The translations under genes were made by a program, and so were the position numbers. From Pontibacter pamirensis (GTDB lineage: Bacteria > Bacteroidota > Bacteroidia > Cytophagales > Hymenobacteraceae): 64,000 nt of DNA. Shown here piece after piece: positions 9,401 to 24,400 of this stretch; position 1 is the first letter of the stretch; each line of letters starts with the position of its first letter. The stretch is from NCBI RefSeq assembly GCF_010015475.1, contig NZ_SSNI01000003.1, positions 1-64,000 on the forward strand. The letters are read 5' to 3'. The notes beneath the pieces were generated by a model. The model ran no database searches and was not told the origin of the DNA. It saw only the letters and a list, made by a program, of their open reading frames with translations.

Positions 9401-12400
9401 ACTTCCAGCTTTCCCTGAACGGCTCCACCTCCAGGCCTGTAATCCTGCTGCTCATCTGCTCTACATAGGCCGGGGATTCTTTGTCGTACAAACCATGGAA
9501 CAGCAAGCCTCCCTGTAAGGGACTTAAGCTGTACAAGCTGCTGATCTGCTCATGCAGCGGCTTTCCTTTCTGCGTTTTCTGCAGGAAGCTTTCCAGCTCC
9601 CGGTACGTTATTTTGCCGCCAAGGCCGTAATCAGATGGCGTATGCTGCGGTACTTGTTTCTCCTGGCAATGGGCAATCAGCTCGCCCAGCACCTTCAGGT
9701 ACTGCGTTGCCAATGCCTCTATGGTTTCCTGGGTATAGTGCTTCGCGGAATAGCCCCACGACAGGTTAAGCTGCCCACCGGAAATGCTGCCGTTCACACT
9801 AAGTTTGCTGCCTGCCTTGTTAGCCGGGCTAACTGGTTTGCCGGATGACTCTCCGGCTCCAGCAAACCAGCGGCTGCTATTCAGGGAATTGTCCAGCTGC
9901 CCCAGGTAATTGAATACTAACTCAGCTTCCTGTCCTGCAAGGCTTTCCCGCACCGTCTCATCCGGGTGCAGGTAGCGCAGTGCACTGTAGCCAAGTCCTT
10001 TATCCGGCACAAGGCGCAGCTGCTCCTTCACCGACTGTATCAGTCCAGGGACAGACACTTCCTCTTCCAGAGAAAGTAGTACCGGGAAGGAGTTTGTAAA
10101 CCAACCCACGGTTCGGCTGATATCCATTTCTGCAGAAATATCCTCCCTGCCATGTCCTTCCAGCCCAATCACTACCTGATGCTGCTGGCTCCAGGCTCCT
10201 AATGTACGGGCAAGAGCAGCCAGCAACAGGTCGTTGATCTGTGTATGGTACGCCTGATTTGCTTCTGTTAATAAGGCATGTGTCAGGGAAGTATTCAGTG
10301 AAACAGTATAATTCTGCTGGTCCCCTATCAGAACCGGTTCATCATTGGCTTTGTCTACAGGAAGCCTGAATTCTGCTTTCGCAACATTTTGCCAATAGTC
10401 CTGCTGCCGTATCGCTTTTGTTTCTGCGTAATGCTGCAGCGCCCCGTGCCACTGACGGTAAGAGCTGCCTTTTGCGCCCAGTTCTACTTCATTCCCCTGG
10501 CGGATACCCATCAGGCTCTGCTCCAGGTCTTCCAGTAATATCCTCCACGACACCCCGTCCACTGCCAGGTGATGAATCACCAGGAGCAGCCGGTTTTGTT
10601 CTTCGGCCTCAGGGGTTTGCATGAGCACCGCACGTATCAGTTCCCCTTTCTCCAGGTCCAGGCGCTGCTGGTATCCTGCACTCAATCCTTCAATTCTGGA
10701 GGAAAGCTCCTGCTGCGATACAGCTGCAAGATCTTCCGTAATCAACTCTCCTGCCTGTGTGCTGTACTCCTGCTTCCAGGCGCTACCAGTATGGCGGTAG
10801 GCAAACCGTACCGCATCATGACGCGCCACAATGGCTTTCACTGCCCTCTCCAAGACCTCCGCCGACAGTTCCTTACTTACTCCCAGCAGCAGCGCCTGGT
10901 TGAAATGATTCGGCTCTGACAGCTCCTGCTCAAAGAACCATTGCTGGATTGGCAGCAAACCTGCTTCGTCTGTCAATTCTCCCTGCTCTGCCTGTATCTC
11001 TACCTCCGGCTGCACGACGTCAGCCAGCGAAGCGATCGTCTGGTGCTCAAACACGTCCCGCGGCTGGAAACTGAACCCTGCTCTTCTGGCCCGGCTCACC
11101 AACTGTATGGTGACAATAGAATCGCCGCCCAATTCGAAGAAGTTATCTTCTACACCCACTCGCTCTACCTGTAAAAGCTCCTGCCAGATGGTCGCCAGTT
11201 TTTCTTCTGTCTCATTACGAGGGGCTACATAGCTCTTGGTCAGCGCCTCGCTTGCATCCACTTCTGGCAGCGCCTTTCTGTTCACCTTGCCGTTGGCTGT
11301 CAGCGGAATTTCCTCCAGCTCCACCAGCAGGGACGGTACCATGTATTCCGGTAATTCAACTTTCATCTGGCTGATGATGGCATCCTTATCTAATTCTCCT
11401 TTAGATACCACATAGCCAATGAGACGCTTATTGCCATTAAATTCTGCCCTGGCAATGACCACTGCCTGCTCTACGCCTGCGCATTGCTGCAATACACTCT
11501 CTACCTCACCCAGCTCAATGCGGTAGCCCCGGATCTTCACCTGGTTATCCACTCTTCCCAGGAACTCCAGATTACCATCAGAAAGCCACCTTACCAGGTC
11601 ACCTGTTTTGTATATCCTGGCTCCTTCTTCCTTGCTGAAAGGGTCTTTGACAAATTTCTCCTGCGTCAGTTCTGCTCTATTGAGATAACCTCGTGCCACC
11701 TGCACACCTCCGATGCACAGCTCTCCGGCCACGCCTTGCGGCACCAGTCTGCCGGACTTGTCCAGCACGTAAGCTGTGGTGTTGCTGATCGGCTTGCCGA
11801 TTGGAGGAAGCCCTTCCTGCTGCGCGGCAGGCAGTGTGTAGGAGGTAGCCACCACGGTGTTTTCCGTAGGACCGTAGTTGTTGACCAACTTATATGTAAG
11901 ATGGGATGTGTCAACGGAGCGCAGTTGATCGCCGCCTGTCAGCACATACTGCAGCGCCAGCCCCTGTGGCTGCTCCTGCTTCACCAGCCCGTCCACCAAA
12001 GCAGTAGGAACGAAGCTGTGGGTGATGCCTTTGGCAGCATAGAACGACAGCAGCTTCTCTGCCTCCAGGCGCTGCTCGTCCTCTACTATGTAGAGGCTGG
12101 CGCCGGAGACAAGCACCGGCCACACCTCCCAGGCGGAGGCGTCGAAGCCTACGCCCGCCATCATGGTCGAACGGGAAGAACTGCTCAAGCTGAACTCGCT
12201 GGTGTGCCAGCTGCACAAATTTACCACGCCCCTGTGCTCCACCAGCACGCCCTTGGGCTTGCCTGTAGAACCGGAGGTGTAAATCACATAAGCCAGGTTC
12301 GATGGCTGCAAGTCAACTTCGGGATTCTCCGATGATTCTTTAGCTATCTTATCCCAATCAGTATCTAACAGCACCTGCTCTCTTTCTCCTGAGAGGAGAT

Positions 12401-15400
12401 CTGCATAGCCACTGCGGCTTAGCACAAGGGAAGCATTGGTATCTTCCAGCATGAACTGGATTCTCTCCTGCGGATAGCTCGGGTCAATCGGTACGTAAGC
12501 ACCTCCGGCTTTGAGAATGCCCAGCAGCGCTGTCACCAGCTTAATAGAGCGGTCCAGGCAAACCGGCACCAGTGTTTCCTGGCTTACACCTCTCTTCTGC
12601 AGGTAATGTGCCAGCTGGTTCGCTCTCGCATTCAGCTCCGCATAGGTCAGCTGCTCTCCACCGAAAGCTACTGCCACGGCATCAGGATTGGTAATTGCCT
12701 GCTCCTCAAAAAGGGTTATCAGCGTCTTGTCCTCAGGGTAGGCGGCGAAAGCAGGATTAAACTCCTCCAGCTGTTGTACGCGCTCTTCCTCTGATACCAG
12801 TTCAAGCTGTGACAGGGTCAGCTCAGGCTGGCGGATGATTTGCTGCAGCACTTTCTCAAAATGAGTCTTGATTTGTTCCACATTACCATCGCTCAGCAGC
12901 GAGGCATTGTAACTGAAATCTACCATAAGCTGCTTCCCTCCCTGTGCTATAATAGACAGCGGGTAGTTCGTGTGCTCTTCTACCTGAAGCTCATCCACCT
13001 GCAGCCCCCAGTCTCCATTGACAGCCTCGCTCACCGGGTAGTTCTCAAATACCAGCAGTGTATCAAACAGGTCTCCTGTGACGCCCACCCAATTATGAAT
13101 AGACGAGAGCGGGGTTTGCGCATATTCTCTCGCGTGTGTATGCCCTTCCTGTAAAGCCAGCAGCCACTCGCTCACCGGCCGCTCACCGGCTATTGTAGTG
13201 TGCAGCGGAAGGGTGTTAATGTACATCCCGACCCTTGTCTCCGCCCCCGCAAGCTCTGCGGGACGACCGGCCACGGTGACACCGTAAACCGGTTCCTGCT
13301 GCCCTGTGTAGCATGACAGCAGGTAAGCCCACACTCCCTGCACCAGCGTGTTCGCTGTCAGGCGGTGCGCCTGCGCATAAGCCTGAAGCGCCTCAAAGTC
13401 AGCCTCCTCTACGAGTAAGCTGTTGTGGCGGTACTCTTCGCCGCCCTTCGTGCGGCCTTTCTTACTGTCCACGAACGGAAGCAAACTGGCCTCTTCCACA
13501 CCTGATAAATATTTTCTCCAGAACGCCTCTGCCGCCAGCGGGTCCTGCTGCTCCAGGTGCCGGATAAAGTCCTCGTAGCGGTCTTCTTCCACCGCTACAG
13601 GCGCACCGCCCTTGCTCAATATGTCGTAGGTGCTGAGCAGCTCCTGCATCAGTATCGGCATAGACCAGCCGTCCACCAGCAGGTGGTGGTGCGTCCACAC
13701 CATATGGTAGGCATCGTCTATTAGCCTGAGCAGCGTGATGCGAAGCAGCGGAGCCTGGCTGAAGTCAAAGCTCCTGCGCTTGTCTTCCTCCCTGAACAAA
13801 ATAAGCTGAGCCTGCTGCTGCTCTTCCGGCAGGTGACGGTAATTGATTACCTCAAACGGCAGCGCCACTTCCTTGTGCACGCACTGCACCGGCACACGCA
13901 TATCCTGGTGGAAAGAACTTCTGAGGATGCTGTGTTTCTGAACCAGGTACTGCCAGCTCTCGCGAAAAGGCTCCACCTGCAGGCCTGTCATGCGGCAGCT
14001 CATTTGCTCCACGTAGGCCGCCCCACCCTTTTCATAGACGCTGTGGAACAGGATTCCGCCCTGCAAGGGGCTCAGGCCGTACACGCTGCTGATCTGCTCC
14101 TGGAGCGGTTTGCCGCTGTACTCTTTCTGAAGCAATTGCTCCAGCTCCTGGTAAGTTACTTTGCTGCCAAGACCGTAGTCAGATGGCGTGTGCTGCGGCA
14201 CTTGTTTTTCTTTGCAGTGCGCGATCAGTCCTGTGAGTACCTCCAGGTACCTGTTCGCCAGATTTTCTATTGTTTCCTGGTGATACTGCTTATCAGAGTA
14301 TCTCCAAACCAGGTGTAGCTGTCCGTTGCTGATGCTGCTGTTTACCTCCAGGTTACTGTCTGCCTTGTTGGCGGGGCTCACAGGATTTCCGCAAGACTCA
14401 CCGGCCCCGTCGAACCAGCGGCTGTTATTCAGCGCATTGTCTACCTGCCCCAGGTAGTTGAAGACAAGTTGGTAAACGTTCGGCAGCGCCACATTCTCCC
14501 GCACTTTCTCATCCGGGTGCAGGTAGCGCAGCGCACCATAGCCCATTCCTTTGTCAGGCAGTTGTCTGAGCTGCTCCTTCACTGATTGAATAACAGCAGA
14601 TGCTGACATGTCCTCTTTCAGAGACAGCAGCACGGGGTAAAGATTAGTAAACCAGCCTACCGTGCGGCTGATGTCCATATCTGCAAAAAGGTTTTCCCTG
14701 CCATGTCCTTCCAGGCCAATAACCACCTGCTCCTGCTTGCTCCACTGACTTAGCGTCTGCGCCAGCGCGGCCAGTAACAGATCATTGATCTGCGTGTGGT
14801 ATGCCTGCTGCGCATCCGTCAGTAAGGTTTGCGTAGAAGAAGCGTCCAGTACGACGGTGCACGTCTGCTGATCTCCCACAAGCGAAACATGCTCCTGATC
14901 TTTATCTACCGGAAGGGTAAACTCTGCTTTCGCAGCTTTCTGCCAATAGGCCTGCTGCCGGATCGCTTTTGTTTCTGCATAATGTTGCAGCGCCCCGTGC
15001 CACTGGCGGTAAGAGCTGCCTTTTGCGCCCAGTTCCACTTCATTCCCCTGGCCGATAGCCATTAGGCTCAGCTCCAGGTCTTCCAGCAAAATCCTCCACG
15101 ACACCCCGTCCACTGCCAGGTGATGAATCACCAGGAACAGCCGGTTGGCTTCTTCGGCTTCAGGAGTTTCCAATAGCACCGCCTTTAGCAGCTCACCATG
15201 CTCCAGGTCAAGCCGCTGCTGGTAAAGATTACTCACTGTCTCTACGTGTGCAGCAAGTTCCTGAACCGGTACCTCCCGCAGGTCTTCTGTTAGCAAATCT
15301 CCGGTACAGGTACTATACTCCTGCTGCCACACGCCATCTACTTTATGATAAGCAAAACGAAGTGCATCATGACGTTCTACCACAGCCCTAACAGCTTTAT

Positions 15401-18400
15401 CGATCACATCGGCAGAAAGCGCTTTGCTCACTTCAAACAGGAGGGACTGATTGAACTGCCCTGGCTCCTGCAGGTCCAGTTGGAAGAACCTTTGCTGAAT
15501 CGGCAGCAGTCCGGCGGAACCGGTCAATAGTCCCTGCTCTGTTTCTATCTTCACATCTGACTGCACCACGGCAGCCAGGGAGGCCACGGTTTGGTGTTCG
15601 AACACGTCCCGCGGCTGGAAAGAAAAACCTGCTTTTCTGGCCCTGCTCACCAACTGAATGGTGATGATGGAGTCTCCGCCCAACTCAAAGAAGTTGTCCT
15701 CCGCGCCCACGCGCTCCACCTGCAACAGCTCCTGCCAGATGGCAGCCAGTTTCTGCTCTGCCTCTGTCCGTGGTGCCACATAGCTGTTGGTCAGCGCTTC
15801 GCTGGCATCCACCTCCGGCAGCGCCTTTCTGTTCGCTTTGCCGTTGGCCGTCAGCGGGATTTCCTCCAGCGCTACAAGAATGGAGGGCACCATGTACTCC
15901 GGCAGCCGCTGCTTCATCTCACTGAGGATGGCTTCCCTGTCGAAAGTATTACTCACCACATAGCCTATCAAACGCTTGCTGCCCTTGGCATCCTCTTTGG
16001 CGATGACTACTGCCTGCTGCACGCTCTGGCACTGGCTCAGCACGCTCTCCACCTCGCCCAGCTCAATGCGGTAGCCACGTATCTTCACCTGGTCATCAAA
16101 ACGACCCAGGTACTCCAGGTTACCGTCTGGCAGCCACCTCACCAGGTCGCCTGTGCGGTACATGCTGGCGTCTGTCTTTCTACTGAAAGGGTCCTTCACG
16201 AACTTCTCCTCCGTGAGCTCCGGGCGGTTGAGGTAACCTCTTGCCACCTGCACCCCTGCAATGCACAGCTCCCCGGCCACACCCTGCGGCACGAGCTTTC
16301 CTGTCTTGTCCAGCACGTAGAGCTGCGTATTGGCCACCGGCTTTCCTATCGGCACCAGGCTTACCTCCTGCCCGCCGGCAGGCACATCCCAATAAGACAC
16401 GTCAATTGCTGCCTCTGTCGGGCCGTAGAGGTTGTAGAGCCCCACGCCCGTCAGCTTCTGCTTGAACAGGTTCACCTGCGCGGGCTTGAGGGCCTCGCCG
16501 CTGCAGAGCACCCTCACAAGGCCGCTGCACTCCCCTGTCTCCAGGCTCAGCAGGAAGGCCTCCAGCATGGAAGGCACGAAGTGCATCGTTGTGATGCCCG
16601 CACTGCTGATGATGGATTTCAGGTAGTCGCTGTCTTTGTGCCCTTCCGGTCTGGCGAACACTATTCTGGAGCCTACCAGCGAAGGCCAGAACAGCTCCCA
16701 CACTGACACGTCGAAGGAGAAGGTTGTTTTCTGAAGCACGGTATCCGCTGCGGACAGGCCATAGTGGTCCTGGGCCCACAGCAGCCTGTTCACCACACCC
16801 CGGTGCTCATTGAGCACGCCCTTCGGCCTGCCGGTAGAGCCGGAGGTGTAAATCACGTAAGCCAGGTTGGAGGGCTGCAGCTCTGTTGTTGGTTTACCAG
16901 CAGGCTCTTTGGCTATCTGCTCCCAGTCCCTGTCCAGCAGCACCAGCACCACATTTTCCCCCGCCAGCGCTCCGGCGCAGGCTCCGCTGCTGATGGCCAG
17001 CGCTGCCCCTGTATCCTCCAGCATGAACTGTATCCTGTCCTGCGGGTAGCCCGGGTCGATTGGCACGTAGGCCCCTCCCGCTTTCAGGATGCCCCACAGC
17101 CCCACCAGCATCTCCAGGGAGCGGTCGATGCAAACCGGCACCAGCGTCTCCTGGCTTACGCCTCTCTTTTGGAGGTAATGGGCCAGCTGGTTAGACCGGC
17201 TGTTCAGCTCTGCATAGGTCAGCTCATCTTTTTCGAATACAACAGCCACCGCTTCAGGCGTTCTGGCCACCTGCGCCTCGAACAGGTCTACCAGCGTCTT
17301 GTCCTGCGGATAAGCTACTGTCGTGGCGTTGAAATCAGAAGTAAGCTGTTGCCGCTCTTCCGCTGTTATCAGTTCCAGCTGTGAAAGAGCCAGATTAGGC
17401 TTCCGAACAATCTGCTCCAGCACCTGGGCGAAATGAGTTTTAATTCGTGCTACTGTCTCCTGACTCAGCAGATTTGCCTTGTAGCCAAATTCAAAGGTGA
17501 GCTTTCTGCCAGTCTGAACTGTGAGCGTCAATGGATAATTAGTCTGTTCCTCCATCAGGAGGCCATCTACCTGTAATCCCCAGTCTTTGGAGAAGACCTC
17601 CCCCACCGGGTAATTTTCAAATACAAGTAACGTATCGAAAAGGTCGCCCTTCACTCCCAGCCAGTGCTGGATAGAAGATAAGGGGGTATAAGCATGCTCT
17701 CTTGCCTGGCTGTGGCCTTCCTGAAGGCTTGTAAGCCAGTCCACCACCCCTTGCTCTTCCACTATGCCGGCATGAAGAGGCAGTGTATTAATATAGAGTC
17801 CTATTCTCGATTCTGAGGCAGGAAGTTCTGTCGGACGACCGGCCACAGTGACGCCGTACACCGGATTTTGCTGTCCGGTGTAGCGGTAGAGCAGATAGGC
17901 CCACACCCCCTGTACGAGGGTGTTCAGGGTCAGGCGCTGCTTCTGAGCGAATTGCTGCAGGTCCTCCTGCAACGTTTCTTCTACTACCCATTTCTCCTCG
18001 CCATAGTGCTCACCGCTCTTATTGCGGTCCTTTGCACTGTTGATAAATGGAAGCAGTGTCGCTTCTTCTACTCCCCGGAGGTATTTGTTCCAGAAGTTCT
18101 CTGCTACCAATGAATCCTTTTTCTGAAGGTAGCGGATGAAATCCTCGTACCGGTCTTCTTCCGGAAGCGCAGGTTCTTTGCCTTGCTGCATGGTCTCATA
18201 GGTACTGAGCAGTTCCTGAAGCAGAATTGGCAAGGACCATCCGTCCAGCAGCAGGTGGTGGTAGGTCCAGATCATCTGGTATACCTCCTCACCGGAAAGC
18301 CGGATCAGGGTCAGGCGAAGCAGTGGTGCCTTGCTGAAATTAAAGCCCTGCTTCTTATCTGCCGCCACAAAAGAAGTTAGCTGCCGCTCCTGCTCCTCTT

Positions 18401-21400
18401 CTGACAGCTTGCTGTAATCAAGGACGGTAAACGGCAATTCCACCTGATCGTGGACACATTGCACCGGAATGTCAAGCTCCTGGTAATGAAAAGAAGTGCG
18501 TAAGATGCTGTGATTCTGAAGCAGGCGATTCCAGGTTTGCTGGAAGCGATCTATGTCCAGCCCTGAGAACCGGCAGCTCATCTGCTCCACATAGGCCACA
18601 GCACTTATATCGTACAGGCCATGGAACAACAAGCCTTCCTGCAGCGGGCTTAAGCCATACACCCGGCTAATCTGGGCCTCCTGCCTAGCCTGAAGGAATG
18701 CCTCTAATTGCTTGTAGCCTACTTTCCCTGTCAGGCCAAAGTCTGATGGCGTAGGCTGAGGGACGGTCTTTTCCTGGCTATGGCTGATCAGATCACTCAG
18801 GTGCGCCAAGTAAAGGTCTGCCAGGGCCGCTATTGTTTCCTGATGATACTGCTGAACAGAAAAGCGCCAATCGATGCTTAATTTTCCGTTGGCAATGCTA
18901 CTGTTCACTTCCAGCTTGCTGCCCGCCTTATTGGCCGGACTTACCTGCCTGCCAGAGGGCTCCCCTGCTTCGGCAAACCATTGGCTGCTGTTCAGGCTAT
19001 TGTCCAGCTGCCCGAGGTAATTGAATACTACCTGGAAAGGACTAGTTGGCGTTACACTCTTCCGTAGCTCCTCCTCCGGATGCAGGTACCGGAGCGCCCC
19101 GTAACCCAGGCCTTTGTCCTTTATCTGCCGAAGCTGCTCTTTTACTGACTGAATAACATCAGAAGCCGATAGCTCCTGTTCCAGAGACAGCAATACCGGG
19201 TAAAGGTTGGTAAACCAACCCATTGTGCGGCTGATATCCATTTCTGCAGAAATATCTTCCCTGCCGTGTCCTTCCAGGCCAATCACTACCTGCTCCTGAT
19301 TGCTCCAGTCGCTCAAGGTTCTGGCCAGCGCAGCGAGTAAAAAGTCGTTGATCTGGGTGTTGTAAGCCTGATGCACTCCGCTTAACAAAGCTTGTGTTAT
19401 GGCAGCGTCCAGTACCACTTTAATAGACTGCTGATCTCCTACGAAAGAAACGGCAGCATTCTCCTTATCTACAGGAAGTTCAAACTGTGCTTTAGCCACT
19501 TTCTGCCAATAGCCTTTTTGGCTGATGGCTTTTGTTTCAGCATAGTGCTGCAGCGCCTCCTGCCACTGGCGGTATGAGCTGTTCTTCTCTCCCAGCTCCA
19601 CTTCATTCCCCTGGCTAATGGCTTGGATGCTCTGATCCAGGTCTTCCAGCAATATCCTCCAGCTTACACCGTCTACTGCGATGTGATGGATGAGGATAAA
19701 TAAACGATTGGCCTGTTCCTCCTCCGGAGTCTTGAACAACACCATCCTGAAAAGTTCTCCTTTTTCCAGGTCCAGGCGCTGCTGATAGCCTTCACAGGTT
19801 GCTGCTATGCGGGCAGAAAGGTCCTGCTGCTCCAAAGAAGAGAGATCTTCGACAAGCAGCTCACCTGTCCGATCAATATACTCCTGCTCCCATACACCAT
19901 CTGAATTTTTATATCTGAAACGCAATGCATCATGACGGGCCACAATAGCTTTTACAGCCTTATCCAGCGCCTCCACAGACAGTGTCTTTTTCACCTCAAA
20001 TAAGAGGGACATGTTGAAGTGCTGCGGCTCCTGGTACTCCTGCTCAAAGAACCACTGCTGAATAGGCAACAAGCCTGCTGCTCCTGTCAACACTCCCTGC
20101 TCTGTTTTGATGGCTGCTTCCTGTGCTACCACCCTGGCAAGTGAGGCGATTGTCTGATGCTCAAACACGTCCCTCGGCTGGAAGTTGAAGCCTGCCCTCC
20201 TGGCCCGGCTCACCAACTGAATGGTAATGATGGAATCACCGCCCAATTCAAAGAAGTTGTCCTCCACGCCTACTCGCTCTACTTGTAAAAGCTCCTGCCA
20301 GATGGCCACCAATTTTTCTTCTGTATCAGTGCGAGGGGCGATATAGCTGTTGGTCAGCGCCTCGCTGGCATCCACCTCCGGCAGCGCCTTTCTGTTTACC
20401 TTACCGTTTGCTGTCAAAGGAATCTCCTCCAGCTCCACCAGCAAGGATGGCACCATGTACTCCGGAAGTTTCGCTTTCATCTGGTTGATGATGGCCTCCT
20501 TCACGAATTCTCCTTCTGACACCACATAGCCGATCAGGCGCTTATTGCCGCTGGCATCCGCTTTAGCTATGACTACTGCCTGCAGCACGTTTTCACATTG
20601 TTGCAATACACTCTCCACTTCGCCCAGTTCAATGCGGTAGCCCCGGATTTTTACCTGGTCATCCACTCTTCCCAGGAACTCCAGGTTCCCGTCTTCAAGC
20701 CAGCGCACCAAGTCGCCTGTTTTGTACATCCTGGCACTTTCCTCTTTGCTGAAAGGATCCTGCACGAACTTCTCGGCTGTTAATTCTGCTCTGTTGAGGT
20801 AGCCTCTTGCAACCTGAACGCCTCCGATGCACAGCTCACCGGCCACGCCCTGCGGCACGAGTTTGCCTGCCTTACCCACCACATAGGCTGTTGTGTTGCT
20901 GAGCGGCTTTCCGATTGGCGGAAGCCCCTCCAACTGCGCGGCAGGCAGTGTATAGGATGTGGCCACCACGGTGTTTTCTGTAGGACCGTAGTTGTTGACC
21001 AGCTTATAAGAAAGATGAGAGGTGTCAACAGAGCGGAGTTGGTCCCCGCCTGTCAGCACGTACTGCAGGGCCAGCCCCTGTGGCTGCGCCTGTTTCACCA
21101 AACCATCTACTAGGGCGGTTGGAACAAAGCTTTGGGTGATGCCTTTGGCTGCGTAGAATGACAGCAGCTTTTCTGCCTCCAGGCGCTGCTCGTCCTCCAC
21201 GATGTACAAACTGGCACCGGAAACCAGCACCGGCCACACCTCCCAGGCCGATGCGTCGAAGCCTACGCCCGCCATCATGGTAGACTTGCTATGAGAGCTT
21301 AAGCTGAATTCTTTCATGTGCCAGCTGCACAGGTTCACCACGCCCCTATGCTCCACCAGCACGCCCTTCGGCTTGCCTGTAGAACCGGAAGTGTAAATCA

Positions 21401-24400
21401 CGTAGGCCAGGTTCGATGGCTGTAAAGCAACTGCAGGGTTCTCTGATGATTCTTTCGCTATTTTATCCCAGTCAGAATCCAGCAGCACAAACTCTCTTTC
21501 TTCATCTGAGAGTAAGTCTGCGTAGACGCTGCTACTCAGCACAAGGGAGGAGTCGGTGTCCTCCAGCATGAACTGGATTCTCTCCTGCGGGTAACTCGGG
21601 TCGATCGGCACGTAGGCACCGCCTGCCTTCTGGATGCCCAGCAAAGCTGTCACCAGTTCTATAGAGCGGTCTAAACAAATCGGCACCAAGGTTTCTTCTC
21701 CCACTCCTCTCTTCCGGAGATAATGCGCCAGCTGATTTGCTCTCGCATTCAGCTCTCCATAGGTCAGTGATTCTTCCCCGAAAGCCACTGCAAGGGCATC
21801 AGGCGCTTTGGCTACATGCTCCTCAAAAAGGTCCACCAAAGTCTTGTCCACAGGGTAGGCGACGAAAGCAGGATTAAACTCCTCCAGCAGCTGCTTCTGC
21901 TCTTCCTCCGTCACCAGTTCCAGCTGAGACAGGGTCAGGTCATACTGGCTGATGATCTGCTGCATCACTTTCGCAAAGTGCGCCTTGATCTGCTTAACTT
22001 TTTCCTTGCTTATCAGCGCTGCATTGTAGCTGAAACCAACAGAAAGCTGCTCCCCTTTCTGCACAACTATTGATAATGGGAAATTGGTGTGCTCGTCTAC
22101 ATGCAAGTCTTCCACTTGCAGTCCCCAGTCTCCGCTAATCGCTTCGCTTACCGGGTAGTTCTCAAACACCAGGATGGTATCAAAGAGATTACCCGCCATT
22201 CCCAACCACTGCTGGATGGATGGCAGTGGTGTATGCGCATGTTCTCTTGCCTGCGTTTGCTTTTCCTGAAGTGTTGTCAGCCATTCCTTCACAGGTTGTT
22301 CACCTGCTATAGAAGTGCGAAGCGGCAGGGTGTTGATGTATAAGCCAACCCTTGTTTCTGCTCCTGCCAGGTCTGTAGGGCGACCGGCTACGGTTACACC
22401 ATACACCACATCCTGCTGACCTGTATAAGAGGCAAGCAGGTAAGCCCATACCCCCTGCACCAGCGTGTTCAGCGTCAGTCGGTTTGCCTGCGCATACTCC
22501 TGAAGGGTCTCCAGCACAGACTCCTCTACCAGCCATTTGTTTACACGATAGGCATCTCCGCCTTTGTTGCGGGCATCTTTATTTTTCACGAACGGAAGCA
22601 GGCTTGGCTCTTCCACTCCCGCTAAATGTTCTTTCCAGAATGTCTCTGCCTCCAGCGGGTCTTTCTGCTGCAGGTACTGGATGAAATCCTCGTACCGGTC
22701 TTCTTCCACCTGCACAGGGCCACCGCCTTTGTTGAGGTGATCATAGGTGCTGAGCAGCTCCTGCATCAGCACTGGCAGAGACCAGCCGTCCACCAGCAGG
22801 TGGTGGTGTGTCCAGACCATCTCATACTCCTCTTCAGATAACCTAATGAGTGTCAGCCTGAACAGCGGCGCCTGGCTATAGTCAAATCCCTTTTTACTGT
22901 CAGCAGCCCGGAAGGCTACCACCTTCGCCTGTTGCTCTTCTTCAGGCATCTCCCGGTAATCCAGCAGCTCAAAAGGAAGCTCCAGCGCCTTGTGCACACA
23001 TTGCACCGGAATACTTAAATCAGTATGAAAAGAGCTTCTCAGGATAGTATGCTTCCGCAACAGGTACTCCCAACTGGCTTTGAATGGTTCCACCACCAGG
23101 CCTTTGAGCCTGCAACTCATTTGCTCCACATAACCCTGCGATTCCTGGTCGTACAGGCCGTGAAACAGCAGGCCTTCCTGTAGGGGGCTCAGGCCGTACA
23201 CGCTGCTTACCTGCTCTGCGAGCGGTTTGCCTTTATAGTTTTTCTGGAGAAATTGCTCCAGCTCTTCATAGTCTACTCTTCCTGTTAAGCCATAGTCAGA
23301 AGGAGTGTTCTGCGGTACTTGTTTTGCTTTACAGTGTGCGATCAGCTCCGTGAGCACTTCCAGGTAGTTGTTGGCTAAGGCTGCTATGGTTGCCTCTTCA
23401 TACAGCTTATCCGCGTACCGCCACTCCAGGTGGAGTTGCCCATTCACGATTCTGCTGTTAATGTCCAGCTTGCTGGTAGCCCTGTTGGCCGGGCTCACCA
23501 GTTGACCAGAGGCTTCATCGGCCCCGGCAAACCAGCGGCTGCCACTGAGTGCATTGTCTACCTGCCCCAGGTAGTTAAATATGATCTGCAAAGGTTCTGC
23601 TGGCGCAAGGCTGTCGCGCAGCGCCACATCCGGGTGCAGGTAACGCAATGCGCCGTAGCCCATCCCCTTGTCGGGTACCTGCCGCAGTTGTTCTTTTACC
23701 GCCTGCACGATGTCTGAAGCAAATAAACTTTCTTTCAAGACCAAAGGCACCGGGTATAGGTTGGTGAACCAGCCAACTGTGCGGTTAATATCCAGTTCAG
23801 CAGAAAGATCTTCCCTGCCATGCCCCTCCAGGCCAATGACTACCTGCTCCTGCTTGCTCCAGTTCCCTATTGTTCGGGCAAGAGCAGCAAGCAACAGGTC
23901 GTTAATTTGAGTATGATAAGCCTGATGCACTTTAAATAACAGATCCTGTGTTAGAGCCGAATCCAAAGAAACGCTATAGCTTTTCTGATCTGCTATCAGC
24001 GCAGGTTCCTTATTATCTTTATCTACAGGAAGCGCAGAAACAGCTTTTGCCGCACGCTGCCAGTAGGCTTTCTGCCGGATGGCTTTTGTCTCTGCATAGA
24101 CCTGCAGGGCCTCCTGCCACTGACGGTAAGAGCTGCCCTTTTCTCCTAATGCTACTTCATTCCCCTGGAGGATCATTTCAACAGATTGCTCTATATCCTC
24201 AAGTAATATTCTCCAGGAAACGCCGTCTACAGCAAGGTGATGGATCACCAGGAACAACCGGTTGGCAGATTCGGCTGAGGGTGTCTGCAGCAGCACCGCC
24301 CGCATCAGTTCTCCGTCTTCCAGCTTCAGGCTCTGCTGGTATTCCTGGCATTTCGCTGTAACCTGGGCAGGTAAAGCCTCCTGCGAAGCAGAAGAAAGAT